64,000 nucleotides of DNA from Piromyces finnis (GCA_002104945.1 MCFH01000020.1:434001-498000); one strand, 5' to 3'; positions 27,501-44,272 are shown, counted from the first letter of the stretch. The notes: generated from the sequence alone by a model not told the origin. Translations and numbers: made by a program.

Positions 27501-28919
27501 GTATGGAAGAGTTTCGTGGTAAATACCTTCATTGGAAGAATCGTTAGCATTAACAAAGTATTCTTTCCAACCTTCTGGTAATGATTTAACATCAACAGCA
27601 TAACCATGGTTTTGTGAAGTGATGAAACAACGACCAGTTCTCATATCAGTACATGGAATGTTGTGACCACGGTTACCAAACTTCATCTTTTTGGTTGTAG
27701 CACCAGCAGCTAATGAAATAAGTTGGTGACCAAGACAAATACCAAACATTGGCTTATCTTCCTTTTTAATTTGAGCTCTTAAGTGTTCGATAGTAATCTT
27801 TAAGGAACTTGGATCACCTGGACCGTTACTAACGAAAACGGCATCATAATCATTATCCTTAAGGAAATCGTAATCCCATGGAACAACCTTAATGTCAACA
27901 CCACGTTTAACAAAACATCTGATTTGGTTGTTCTTCATACCAACATCAATAACTAAAATTTGAAGAGTTTTACCATCTGGACCCTTAATAGCAATACTTG
28001 GGTCAGCCTTGTAGTATTGAACTTCCTTAGTTGAAACTTCAGCAACTAAGTTACGAGTATTTGGATCATGCCATTCAACATCATCTAATTCCTTTAACCA
28101 ATTTGGAGCATTTGGATCAACAAACTTTTGATTATCACCAACAATAGATTTTGGGAATAAGATTTTACCTAATAAAACACCTTGAGTTCTTATCTTTTTA
28201 GTTAAAGCTCTGGTATCAATACCATATAAAGCTGGAACATTGTTTTCTTTTAACCAGTCAGATAAGGAAGACTTGGCTAAATAATGAGAATAATCAAGAG
28301 AGTATTGACCAATAATTAAACCAGCAACATGAATTTGAGAAGATTCAAAATACTTTGGTAAATTGTTTAATTCTTTTTCAACTTCATCTCTATCTGGAAC
28401 ACCATAGTTACCAACTAATGGGAAAGTTAAAACAAGAATTTGGCCTCTGTATGAAGGATCAGTTAAGGATTCTGGGTAACCAACCATACCTTTTATTCAA
28501 AATATTTCATTTTTTTTAAATGTTCAATATACCAAAAGAATTATTCATTTTATAATCATTCCACAAAAAATAATATTTAAATAAGATTGATTAAATATAA
28601 TTCATTGAAAAAATACGCCAATATACAACAACAAATTTGAATTTATAAAATTGATAAAATAGACAAATATAAAAAGAAAAAGAAAGTTAATAAAACCTAT
28701 TTAAAAATAGGAAATTATTATATATCCTCGATAAAAAAAAAAAATCTCACCAGTTTGGAAAACACATTCACCAGCAATGGAACGTTCAGCACCAAAAGAA
28801 ATACCTTGTAAAGCGGTATTATCATTTAAGTAAAGAGTTCCAATAACTGGATTTTCTTCTAAGATAGCATGAACTGGTGGGTATGGAACAGAATCGTTTT
28901 GGATATTTGCAGATGGCAT
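21600..28919 (-). CDS. URA2: Ura2/CAD: carbamoyl-phosphate synthase - DHOase-like - aspartate transcarbamylase
   Basis: Three exons join in frame: 28919-28751, 28489-27267 and 26957-21600, giving 2,249 residues, the normal CAD/Ura2 size. Domains in order: glutamine amidotransferase (about 1-400; nucleophile Cys about 308 in FGICLGHQ, partner in SVQFHPEA); two ATP-grasp CPSase halves (about 410-1320; [28 protein letters not shown]-type loop, [17 protein letters not shown]); an MGS-like regulatory domain ([16 protein letters not shown]...[16 protein letters not shown]); a dihydroorotase-like domain (about 1450-1830); a Ser-rich linker with a basophilic kinase-type site ([10 protein letters not shown]); and ATCase (about 1940-2249; [32 protein letters not shown]). 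It makes carbamoyl aspartate from glutamine, bicarbonate, ATP and aspartate in the cytosol. The DHOase-like domain lacks the HxH zinc ligands and the DHAPH motif (here VGPTPYY), as in fungal Ura2, so a separate URA4-type enzyme is needed elsewhere. UTP feedback is expected from the family. Confidence 0.97.
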
Positions 28920-32168
<3,249 letters not shown>

Positions 32169-33471
32169 TTATTCGGATATATAAGAGGAGTATAAGTCAT
32201 CAATCTTTTCTACCAATTCAGCAAAACTAGAATTATCTAATATTTCATATATATTTCTTAATAATTGATAATCTTGTAAATTTAAATAGTATTGAATTTG
32301 TGTGTTAATATCTTGTTGTTTGAGAAGAGGAGCAATAGTTTGAGATATTGAATTAGTTTGTGCTTTAGAGTGTTCATTATTTAAATTATCACTTTTATTG
32401 TATGTTGAATTTGATGGAGCATCACTATTGTTTTGAGATATTAATGAATGCTTGACTTTCAAAAAAAAAAAAATTAAAAAAAAAAATTAAAAAAAATATT
32501 AAATAAAAGGATTAGGTTATATAGCGTAGTAACCAAAAATGGAATAATTAATTAATTTAAAATTTTATATAATTAAAATATATATATATTTACATATGAA
32601 TATATTATATCATTATATAATAATATATAATATATAATATTGAATACCTTGTTGGTTCTCAAAAGTAGCTGTTGCATGAATTTGAGACTCATTCATAATT
32701 TTATTAGATTTGTCAACTAAAGATAGTACTTGATTTTCCATTGATGCATTTGTTGAATGAATCGGGGAAGAAAATGTTGAAAAAGACGAAGTTATATTTT
32801 GTGAAGTTACTGTTTCTTCTACGACTTTATAATCATCTGGTAATATTTCATAAGGCATATAAGGAGAAAGAAAAGTAAAAAAGGATAAAGAGTCATTATT
32901 ATTGAAAAAAACAAATTGCATTATCATTTCCTACACAATTTTTTTATATAAAAAAATTTGTTAAAAAATTGTTTTCTTTTATTTTTTTTCAATATCTAAT
33001 AATTATATATGATAATTCTAATGCAATTAATAATATTATTTATAATTTTTGATAATATTGTTTTTACTTCATCCTCGGTTTTATATTGTATTCCAATTAA
33101 ATTATCCTTTTTTAATAATTTAAAATTTAATATTTCAATATTTTGTTTTGTTAAGCAAATTGTTTCCTGTAATTTTATATATTATATATGCATTATTTAA
33201 TATTATTTATAATATGCCTGTAATTGTTTTTCAATGTATCTTTTTTTTTTTTTAATTATTATAAAATGCATACCAAAACATTTTGATAATCTTTTCTTAT
33301 AACTCTTAGAGTACCGTAGTTATCATTACGAATATTATTTAAAAGAAATATGATACTAAGGTTAGCATCAGAAAAATGATTCCACAAATTATGGTTTGGA
33401 TTAGATTGTCCATTTTCATGGAGAAATATTTTACATCTTGAAAATTTCTTAATATTCCATGTTGATATCAT
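32169..33471 (-). CDS. REC114: REC114-like meiotic recombination protein
   Basis: Four exons join in frame: 33471-33274, 33166-33068, 32930-32648 and 32455-32169, giving 288 residues. The real start is ATG at 33471 (MISTWNIKKF); the upstream in-frame codon is TTG. Residues 1-130 fit the Rec114 PH-like domain: a basic-aromatic start (KKFSRCKIF), W..F then a hydrophobic strand (LSIIFLL), a strand ending in an L-E pair across the first splice (TLRVIRKDYQNVL/E), and IGIQYKTEDEEMIMQFV. A Ser/Thr/Asn-rich linker follows. The last 40 residues (LRNIYEILDNSSFAELVEKIDDLY) match the family's conserved C-terminal helix motif. The sizes of known REC114 proteins (about 270-430) agree. With Mei4 and Mer2/IHO1 it supports Spo11 breaks on meiotic chromosomes. 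This is a weakly conserved family, so it needs a profile search; an EVH1/Dcp1-like protein is the main alternative. The exon 2 donor is GTAAAA. Confidence 0.55.
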
Positions 33472-33700
33472 TTTTGTAAATATTTTTTGAGTATATTTCA
33501 AATAATTAATAATAAGACTTTTTTTATTTATTCATGTAAGAGAATAAATAAAAACAAAGATACAAATTTCTATTTAAATATAAAAATAGATATTTATTTT
33601 TTTTATTACTTTTTTTTTTTTTTTTCTCCTATCCATAAATAAATAAAAATAGTATTAATGATTTAGAAATTTTTTAAATAAATTTGAAATTATTAAAATT

Positions 33701-33721
33701 TTAAATAAATAAATAAATAAG

Positions 33722-33769
<48 letters not shown>

Positions 33770-33770
33770 A
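33701..33770. repeat. (AAAT)n tetranucleotide repeat
   Basis: About 17 AAAT/TAAA units with a single aagt interruption near 33720. A simple slippage repeat. Confidence 0.9.
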
Positions 33771-34110
33771 ACAGTTTTTAAAATATCTATTTTAAGCAAA
33801 CCATTTATTAATAGTAAAAAAAACCAGTGAGTGATAAATAAAAAAGCGATTATAGTAAAATAAATCAATATACTATTAATATTTGATATTTAGTATTATT
33901 TTATTGAAGCATTTTTATCCTAAATTCATTTTATTTGACCCTTCTAAATGCTATAAAAAAAAGGAAATAAAAATTTATTTTTAAATTAATTAGCCAATCA
34001 CATTAATTTAAAATCCATTCATTTTATTAATAAATAGAATTAGAGCAATCTTTTTTTTAAACTAAATAAATAATTAAAGATGAATCATAAATTAATCCAT
34101 TGTGATCAAA

Positions 34111-34290
34111 AATTTACGAACACATGCCACAGTGAATAGGCGGTTTTTAACCAATGTCTTTTATCACTGCCAGAAACTCTTCTTTGAAGGGTTGTTGTGA
34201 TTCAACACAGAAATTGGGATAGGAAGTTGTCTATGCGTGTAACGAATGATAGATGGCGCCGACAATTCCAAGAAATATCTTTAAAGGATA
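34111..34290. ncRNA. Complex, foldable island: candidate structured RNA or old element fragment
   Basis: About 160-180 bp of much higher sequence complexity than the surrounding A/T. Read on the plus strand, it offers nested stems: CAGTGA (34130) with TCACTG, enclosing GGTT-TTT-AACC; ACTCTTC-TTT-GAAGGGT; TGTTG-TGATT-CAACA; and GGAAGTTGTC with GACAATTCC closing a loop that contains CTAT/ATAG. No long ORF is present on either strand. It was not matched to U1, U2, U4, U5, U6, SRP or tRNA signatures. The left edge (TGTGATCAAAAATTTACG) faintly recalls Tc1/mariner ends, so a decayed transposon is the alternative. Strand is undecided. Confidence 0.3.
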
Positions 34291-34777
34291 ATTGTAGAAT
34301 TATTTAATTTAAAAATTTTAAGTTTATTTTAATTCGTTTGCTATTTAATTGTGCTCAATATGTACAAGAATTATTGAATTTTAAATATAGAAATTTAGGA
34401 TTGAAAGTTATGTTGATATTATTAATATTTTTGTTAATACTATTTTAATAAGGGATAGAGTTTTTAATTATGTTGTATATACTAGTTGTTGTTTATGGTA
34501 TATTTTTTGCTTTAACTCTAAAATTAATAATATTTATTTCAACACCAACATTGAGAAGATTTATTTAAAGGATTGTTTGAGTTATTTTTTTTTTTTATAA
34601 GGATAAAGAGAATTATTTTAGTATATTTGTCTTTTCTTATAAAGAATATTTTTATTGATCAAAGGAACCATTCCTAGAAAATGAATTACTACTTTTTTTT
34701 TTATGTGAACGTCACTTTTTAAAAATAGTTTTATTATTTTATGAGTATAGGATGAATAACTTTTTTGGATTTAGTAT

Positions 34778-34786
34778 TAAGGAATA

Positions 34787-34842
<56 letters not shown>

Positions 34843-34854
34843 AGGAATATTCTT
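34778..34854. mobile_element. Poly(A)-only retro-insertion with 14-bp target duplication
   Basis: The 14-mer TAAGGAATATTCTT occurs at 34778-34791 and again at 34841-34854. It flanks only TT plus about 47 A residues. This is the footprint of target-primed reverse transcription that stopped within the tail. The leading TT equals the last two bases before the tail in the local LINE (…GCCGTT-polyA). Confidence 0.8.
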
Positions 34855-35706
34855 AAATTCCGAAATAATAAATTATTGTTTTAAAAGACAATTAAAAGTT
34901 TAAATAATGGAAATGCTAAAAAAGTATTAATTAAAAAAATTTTATTTTATTTTATCTATTGTATCATCATTTATTTAGTAACTATAGAGTTACAATAAAT
35001 GCTTTTGAACATATTGTATTCTTAATGTATTTTTTTTTCATTATTATCAATAAATGATAGTGTACATTACTAATTGAATTAGACATTTTTTATAAAATGT
35101 TAACCTGTTTATATAATCCTTTTTATTTAATTTTTTTTTTCTAGACACTATTTCTATTGATTATTTTTTTATACTATGTATTAAATAAAAAGTAGGATGA
35201 ATTATGAATCAATCATGAATCATACCATTAATTATTAACTTATTTCTTAAAGTGAAATTTCTGAAGGAATAAAAAAAAAAAGATTATATACTAATTAAAA
35301 TAAGTATTGATAATATAGTTTTATTTCCTTTAAACTTTTAGCATCATTTTATTAAATTTTAATTTTTACTAACACTGTTTTACTTTCATTGTATCTATTA
35401 TATTTTACTCTAATATTTTAATTTTTCTGTATATTTCTTTTTATAGGATATTAATTTTCTGTTTTTTTTTTCCTTTGTATATATGTAATATTATTATTAT
35501 TATATACCAATAACATTGAATAATACTAATGATAATAAATTCTAATTGTTTTGAAAATAAAACTTTATTTCTTAACAATTATAATGTATAAGAATAATTA
35601 ATTTAGAATGATGATTAACTAAGGAATAGGATAAGTATAATAAAATTACTTTTAGGTTTTTTTTTTTTTTTTTTTTATTTTCATTTTGTATATATAATTT
35701 TTAATC

Positions 35707-35737
<31 letters not shown>

Positions 35738-36092
35738 ATATATATATATTAATTGTTAATATTTTTTTTTTTTTTTAAAAAATATTGCATTAAAAAAGAA
35801 TTTTTTTTTTTTAAAAAAAAATAAAACTTTTTTAATTATTAATTATACATCATACGCTTGTAGAATTCTTATGTTTGAAAAATATTATTATATCTTTATG
35901 AAACAAAGTATTGCTTGTTTAATAAGAATTAACCTTTTACTATCTAAGCATTCAATGGTAAATTATAAATTAAAGTTTTATTTTTATTAAAAATTTTATA
36001 TATTTTGAATATTATATACAAATTTAAAGTTTTTAAAATTTTATATTAAAAATTATTTTCTCAGTCATTCGTCCTATCCTCTACATATTATC

Positions 36093-36123
<31 letters not shown>

Positions 36124-39100
36124 AAAATTATATTTATTATAATTTGGATAAATGAAAAGATTGAATCGCCTATTTAATAATGAATCATCATAATTTATTA
36201 TTAATATATATATTTTTATAGTTGAATTTTCCTAATTATATAGGCCATTATGCTATTTATCAAATTTAATTAGAAAGGTTGTTAGGAATAAATATTCAAT
36301 TTTTATATCATTATGATATATATTTATATTTCATCATTATTTATTAAACTATTATCAAATGACTTTGAATTTTTATGTAAAGTATAATATAGTTATTACC
36401 TCTTTTTTTTAAAAAAAACTTTATTTTTTAAAAATGGGATTTAATAAATTTTATATTACAAATAATTTTTTTTTTTAAAAAGAATGAAATTCGATGTTTC
36501 TGTAAAATTTAAATTCTATATCTATATTGGAACAAATCTTTAAAGTTAACTATTATAATTTTTATTTTTTTTAAGAGAAAAGCTATTAATAGATGAATAA
36601 TAAATATTATTTAATTTAAAACTTTAAAAGAACTAATTAATAATAAAAATAATATTAAAAAAAAAAAGGTAAAATAATTAGTATTCATTTTACTCATATA
36701 TTTTATAAAGAAATGCTTTATAAAAAGGCATTAAAGAAATTAACAATTTTTTAAAACTTTGTATTAGGGAATATTAAAAAATATGTTTCTATTCTTTATA
36801 TTTTAGAATTTTCCTCTGTTTATAAGGATGAATTTAAAGATTCTTAAAAATAACATATAATTATTACTAATCTTTTTTTTTTATTAAAGGAATATATAGT
36901 TGATATGAAAATTTTTTATTAAAACTTTTTTTTTTTTTTTGAAATTAGAATTCTTAATTAAAAGAGTAACGGCAAGTCATAGAAAAAATTTTTAAAGTTT
37001 TTAAAATTAATGATTCTAATTTTATATCAATTTTACTTTTTTTAAAGTTTTAATAGGATTAAGAAATTGAATACCAACTTGATATTTATTGCTAGATTAA
37101 TGACATGAGGGCTTTTAAATTAAAAACTTTAAATTGAAATGTTTAACTTTATTTATTTTTTAAAAAAAAAACAATGAAAGTACATTTTTTCTAAAATAAG
37201 AATGACTTTTTAAACTTTGTATAGAATTAATATTATTCTTTTTTTTTCTTTCCGCTAAAATTATTAATAAATTAGTTATAATACAAAAAATATTTATTGT
37301 ATAATATATACAATATGTCTATTTATTATTTTATTTGTTATTGTTCATTTTTTTTTTTTTTACTTGTAGAAATAGGAATACTCATTTTTTTTTAAAAAAG
37401 TATGAATGTATTGTAATTTATTATTTAATAATGAAAAAAAAAAAAAAATCTTTTTCTTGTTATTATTAGTATTTTCAATGTTTTTTATTGGTTTAATTTT
37501 ATTTAAGATATATTAATATTTTATTGTAAAGAAATTCATTTAATTGATCATTTAACATTATATAAATGTGAATTAAAAAAAAAAAAAAAAAAAGCTATTT
37601 AATATAAAAAATAATAACAATAAAAAAAGGATAAATGATTCTTATTCAAAGTATGATTAGTATTTTCTTTATTTTTTTTATTTTTAGCAAAATCTATATA
37701 TAAATGTAAAAAAAAAAAAACAACAGAATACATGAAAAATTATAATAATAATAGTAGAAATATTTAAGATATTTTTTTTTTTTATTAATTTATATAGTCA
37801 TATTAAATTAATTTTATTTTATTATTGTTAATAATTTTAATATTATATAAACAATTATTTTTAATACAGATCACATTTTATTCAATTCACAATAGTAAAA
37901 TATTAAACTAACCGAAATGTTTATAATTTACTTTTACTTATATAGTTTTTTAATTATTATTATTATTGTTAATGATTACTTAAATGAGGATTTTTTTTAT
38001 TTGATATTGTAGAAATGAACATATAAGAAAAATTTTTTGTTATCATGAGTTTATATATAATATTTTTTTTATATTTTGAAAAATTCTTAATATTTATTTT
38101 AGAATATTCTATTTTTCCAATTTCTATTAATTTAAATTTTTTTTTTTTTCAAAAAAATAAAAAGTAGTAATAATGACTTTTAGAAATAAATTGAAGTATA
38201 ACTTTTTTTATTAATAAATAAAACTTTTAGTTTAAAAATTATACTTTTACGATATTTATATTTATGCAAAGTTTGGAATTTCATTTTTTTTAAAAAAAGA
38301 GAATATCATTTGACTATTAATTTAAATAATAATTAAAATATAACACTTAATTTTCGTAATTTTAAATGAAAAAGCCAATTCAATAGTAATAGTCAGAAAT
38401 CTTCTAAAGCATGATTCATAATAAATCTGAATATAGAGATAATACTAACCAAATAAGCGAATCAACAATTTTTAGAATTAGTTAATTAATAATAATAGAC
38501 TTGTTAAATAAATATAGAAAGTTATTTATCATTTATTTTCTTTTGTATAATATGATTGATTTATTTATTAATATTAAAATTCAATTGAAATATTTAGAAA
38601 GCATGTGTTATTCCATATGAACATATAAACCAATGCATTATTAAAAACTCATTCGTTAGAAGATATTAATATTAATGACATTATTTCCTTCTAAAAATAG
38701 GTTTAAGTAATTCGTATTTATTCATACTATTGATTTTTTTTTAATTTTTTCTTGTAGCTATTTATTCACTCTATAATTTTTATATATCTTTTTTGGTATA
38801 ATAAACTTTTATTATCACATAAAAGTGCTAATTTCCTTTCCTTTTTTTAAATAAGAGGAATATAAACGGAATAATAGTTTTAATGTGGTTTTTTTTATTG
38901 TCTTTTTCATAAAAAATTTCATTTTACATTTTATAATACATATACAATCTTAATGTACAACAATTTCTTATTCAATAAAAATTTGAAATAAGTCTTATAT
39001 ATTGACATATTTATTATAATAAATTTAATATATATTATAATAACTATTTTTTATATAAAAGAACAGTATTGTATCCAATTTTTATTTTATATTAATTTTT

Positions 39101-42100
39101 TTTCATATAAAGTATATATATTACATTGTATTACATAATATATACTTTGGATTAAAATTTTTAATATATTTCTTTGCTCTATTGTAAATTTAATTTATAT
39201 TTAATTTTGAGTTTATCATAATTTTTGTTTTTTTGTAAACGAAATAAATTGATTTATAAAACCTTAAATAATATTAAATTTAGGACTATCATATATTAAA
39301 TAAATAAATCAAATTTAGTATATTATTATTTGTTTCAATTCAGTATTAAATTTATACATTTTTTCTAATTATTTATTTCTTTCTTTCATAAATGATAAAA
39401 AAAAAAAAGAACTAGAAATAATAGTACTATAACTTTTAATCTACTATTAATACTACTATTTCTATATTGTTGAAGAAAAATCAGATATTTGTAAGTCTAT
39501 ATTCTATATATAAATATTGTAATATTTAAAATCACTATTTAAACTAGCTATTTTTTTTATAGTGATATGCATTTTTTTAACATCAAAGTCATGCTCTCCT
39601 TGTTTGATAAACATTTTCATTAAAATGGGTGATATAAACCTTATTTATTAATAAAATAAACAAGACTATATTTTTTAATTAATATGGTTTCAATTTTTAT
39701 TATAGAAGAATTCTAGCAAAATATACAAAAAAAAAAGTTAAATTAAAAAAAACAGTACCACCCAACACCAAAAAAATAAAGACTTAATTTTGCCATAAAG
39801 AAATTATAGGTATTTTTTTTACTCAAGGAAAGATTCAATAGTCTTTTAAATATATAAGTGTTATTGTATTGTTAAATATATATTATTTTATTATACTTTT
39901 CTTTATTTTTAATAATAAATAGAAATTAAGTATTAATAAATCTATTATCCAAAGAGCAAAGTTAAGTTATCATCATAATACTTTAATATATATAATTTTT
40001 TTTTCATTCTAATTTCTTTTTTCTATATTTATCCAAAGCAACTAATCATATGAACTTCTTTGAACACAAAGTAATATCAATTTTTTCATTTTTTCAGTAC
40101 AAATCAAATTCTTTAATACAATTCGTTTTTTTTTTTACTATTACCATTTGGCTTTTAAACGATTCTAGCAATATCATTTAAAATAATGAAATAAGGGTAG
40201 CGTAGCATTGAAATAAGCTATTCCTTTACCATTATCCTTTATTGAGCCAAAAATTTTTTTATTCCATCTTTTGTTAACATGTTTTAATACCCTTTTACCT
40301 TTTTTTAAATAAAAATAAAATAATAGTTATTTCTTTTTTTCTTGTTTTCTTATTCACCTTCCTAATAAATGAATTATTCATACCAAAAAAAGATTTTTTT
40401 TAACTGGACAATTTATTGACAAAATTAATCGTAGAATCATCCACTAAATTCTATAAAAATTTAATTAATATATATTAATTGTATATTGAACTCAATTAAA
40501 ATTTCAATTAAAATAGAATATTAAATCTATGTTTTTTTTTAAAAATTTAATTTATTTTTTTAGTCTCGTGAATAGTAATTAACCATATATAGAAAGAAAT
40601 TTAATTTAAAAATAGTTCTAAAATTTTTTTTGTTTTTATTTTTGAGAAAAAAAAAACAAAAAAATATTTGGTAAAAATTATTCCTTTCTTTTTTAGAATA
40701 GTAGTAAAACAGTAATAAAATTAGAATGTTGAAAAACCATGCTAAGAAAGAAATAATAGTTAGAAAGAAATATAAATATTATTTTTATTTATTCTTGGAA
40801 ATAATATTTAATGAATGTTGGTAAAACAATCTTTTATTTTAGGTATTCTTTTCTATTCATATTGAATCTAGTTTCAGAAATCATTTATTTTCTTTTAATA
40901 TTTTATTTCTTTATTATAATATTGAAAAGGGAAGGAGTTGTAAACTTTATTTAATAATATATTAATTCAATATGTAGGATTTATCATAGAATAATTAAAA
41001 ATGTTTCATAAGAAAAGAGAAAAGGATGGGGAGAATAAAGAATATTTTTTACATTTAAATATAAGAACCATTATAATGTAAAGAAACTTTTTTTTTTTTT
41101 TATTTTTTATCTTAATGTACCTTTGAATAGAATAAAATTAATATATATATATATGAATAAAGCTTTTAATTATAATTATTATATAAAATGCTAAATATAA
41201 AAAAGAGAGTAAAAAAAAAAGGGATGAAGGTTGAAAAAAATTATTTTATTCGATCAGCAAAAAAAAAATATAAAATGTACATTTTCTTAGTTGTACATTG
41301 AATTCAAATAATATATTTTAAATAATAATGTATAAATCCAAATGATTTTATTTATTTAAATGACCAAAGCTTAGAGCATTAGCACTTGTTTTTAAAATAG
41401 AATAGATAATAACAATCTCGAAATTATTATTATTATTTTTTTAAATTTAAAAAGTATTACTTTTCAATTTAAATGAATAGCAAATGAAAAAAAGTAGAAT
41501 AATAGTAAAATGTCCTTTTGAAATTTAGGTATTATTAGAAATATAATAGTAAAAAAAAAAAAAGAAATAAACTAATTAATAAAAGCAGATGATGTCTTTT
41601 TAATTATTACGTATACAAAAGAAAAAAAAAACTAAATTAAAAAAAAAGAATATATTGTTAATAATATTAAATTATATAGACTGAATTTAAAATTTATATA
41701 TAAAATTATTCTATTCCATTGTTACCAATATTATTCTATTTATATTAATTTAAGTATTACTTTTTAATTAATAAATGGATACTCTAACTTTACCATATAA
41801 AAAATAAATTAATTAATTTAAAACTAAAATTAATTAATTTAATCTGTACATATTATTACTTTATTAATATTATATTGTGAAAATTCTATTTAATAAAGTT
41901 TGAAATGGATTGATGGAAGAATTTTTACTTTTTCCATGAAAAAAATAATAATATATTATATAATATATGTATACTATATTATTTATTATATTGGATTAAT
42001 ATTCAAATTAAATTGTTAGTATTATTCCTATAGAAAATAAAAATTAATTAAAATTTTTTCATCCTAGTTTTAACAATATAATTAAAATAGTTTATAATAT

Positions 42101-44164
42101 TTATTATTCTATACTATTATAATATATGGATATTACAATTTATAAATATATTATATTTAAACTAGATATAAAATAATATTTAATAAAGTCTAACATTTTG
42201 TGTCATAATGAATAATGAAAATATTAAATTTCAATTTATTTATATTAATTTCTTTTTTTTATATTCCTTTCAGCATTTCAAGAAAACATATAAATATCCC
42301 CAAAAAAAATTAATTTTTCTTTTTTTTAAAAATTCAAAAATTTTTAAATTTTTCAAAACTAATTAATACCGAAAAAACTTTGTAAAAAAAGAAAAAGAGG
42401 ATAAGGAAAAGAGTTAAAAAAAAAAAAGGATAAAAAATGGTTTTATTCTTTTTTATTATCAAAGGTAACTCTTTCCTTATCCTCTATAAAAAAATTTCAT
42501 TAATATCATTTCAAATTTAATAGTACTTTAGTAATTATTTTTTAATATATTTATTTTTTTTATTAACATTTTCCATTATCGTAAAGAAAATAATTTATAA
42601 AAAAAAACCTTTTTATATATTTTTTAATGTTTTAAATTTTAGTATTTTTATATGAAAAAGGCAAATCTGATATATAATTAAAAAGGATTCTTTAAATTTG
42701 TAATAATATTTAATTTTAAGATAATTCTTTTTAATTTTGTACAAAAAATTAATGAAATGAGGTAAAATGACTAATGGAGTCTATTGGAAGAAAAAAAAAA
42801 GATTAAAAGAATGAATAGATATCAATATGGAGTAAGGAAATGAAAAAGAAGAGAAGAAAAAACTTAAGTTTTACAAATAGTTAAATAATTATCAATGTAT
42901 ATTTAGGGGGGATGGTTATTTACTATTAATAAAATTTATTTTTTTAATATTTTTTTCAAAAAAAAAAAAGAAAAAAGAAAAAAATACTTTCTCTTACTAA
43001 ATCATTTCTGAAACTATAACGAAAATATTGTTATTCATCATTCCTAATGTATTTATCAAACTCTTTTTTTTGAATTTTCCTCAGTAGTTATTTTAACATA
43101 TTATAATTTTTAATTATCAATTTTCTTTTTCATTTAATTATTTTAAGTATTTTGAACTCCAATAATAAAACGTATTAACAAATATTAGTATGAAGATACC
43201 ATATTAAACTAAAGTAATTAGAATAGGAGATATAAATGTATAAAAGATTTATACTAGATAACTAAAATAGACGGATAAGATTTAGACGATATCCATATTC
43301 AATCCAAAAAAAGTTGTTTATAAACAAAAATGCTACTTTTGAATATAAATTACTTTTTTTAAATAGAAGAGATGTCTATTAAATCATTAATAAAATTCAA
43401 AAATTGCTTAAAATATAAAGGAAAAGGAAATAATTGTAAAAAAAGAATTAAATATTATAAGAAATATTCGTGGACCTATTTTTTTAATGGAAAGAGGAAA
43501 AGTAATTATGTGGTTACAATCAAAAAGAATCTGCCTATTTATCTAATAAAACATAAAATACTATTTTAAAAATTATTAGAAAAACAAGAGAAAATGGTTA
43601 GAATTCAATAAATTAATGCATGAAATTTTGGTTTATCCAATTTAATAATGAAAAATAATAATTAGAATTCATTATTCTTGATAATCCACAACTTAAAAGT
43701 TGATAACAACGGTTAAGAAAATGGTTTAACAACTATGCATTTTATAAAAGAGGAACTTTAATATTAAATATATTAAATTTCAATCAACTCTAAATAATTG
43801 AATTAAAACTAAAACCAGAGTAAATGTTTTTATGATTCAAATAATATTTCTGCATAATAATCAACAATGATAACAACAGTAATAATGAGTGACGAAGAGC
43901 AATTATATTATTGAAATAAAAACACAATATTTTTACTATTTATTTTATTTATTCCAAAAATTTTATAATTTATTCTGGTTAATAAATTGATAAAATTAAA
44001 CTTTTGAAACAATTTTTTTTAATATTTTTCAATTCATTCTGGTTAATGATGACGAAAAAAAAAGTTTCGAAGGACAATGCAATAATAATGGAGCAAAAAA
44101 AACTAGTTTTTTTTCGAACATTATTTATTTGATATATAATTTAAATATTTTAACAATTTTGTTC

Positions 44165-44272
44165 CAAAAGGTCCGTTTCGGCGGTAAGAATCTGGTTATT
44201 TTTAACGACCGACGCTTAAGGCTTGATGCTTTACGCGCAGTATCTTCCCTGGTTACAAGCTTTTTTTTTATT
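44165..44272 (+). ncRNA. GC-enriched island ending in T9: candidate Pol III small RNA
   Basis: About 95 bp (from GGTCCGTTTCGGCGG to GGTTACAAGC) stand out as the most G+C-rich non-coding stretch in the window and end in an oligo-T run (44262 onward) of the type that stops RNA polymerase III. ACA lies three bases before the presumed 3' end, as in H/ACA guide RNAs, and TTTACGCGCAGTATC is vaguely U4-like, but no family is confirmed. It does not fold as a tRNA. Strand is chosen only because of the T run. Confidence 0.25.

Noticed and set aside
36093-36120. Long T run considered as another tail-only retro-insertion
   Set aside because: The flanking sequences do not form a direct repeat, unlike the 34.8-kb case.
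43372-43569. 65-codon Lys-rich frame in the gene desert
   Set aside because: Composition follows the A-rich background, there is no neighbouring exon or recognised motif, and such a length is expected by chance.
44165-44272. tRNA reading of the GC-rich island
   Set aside because: No acceptor stem or TTCRA loop could be placed on either strand.
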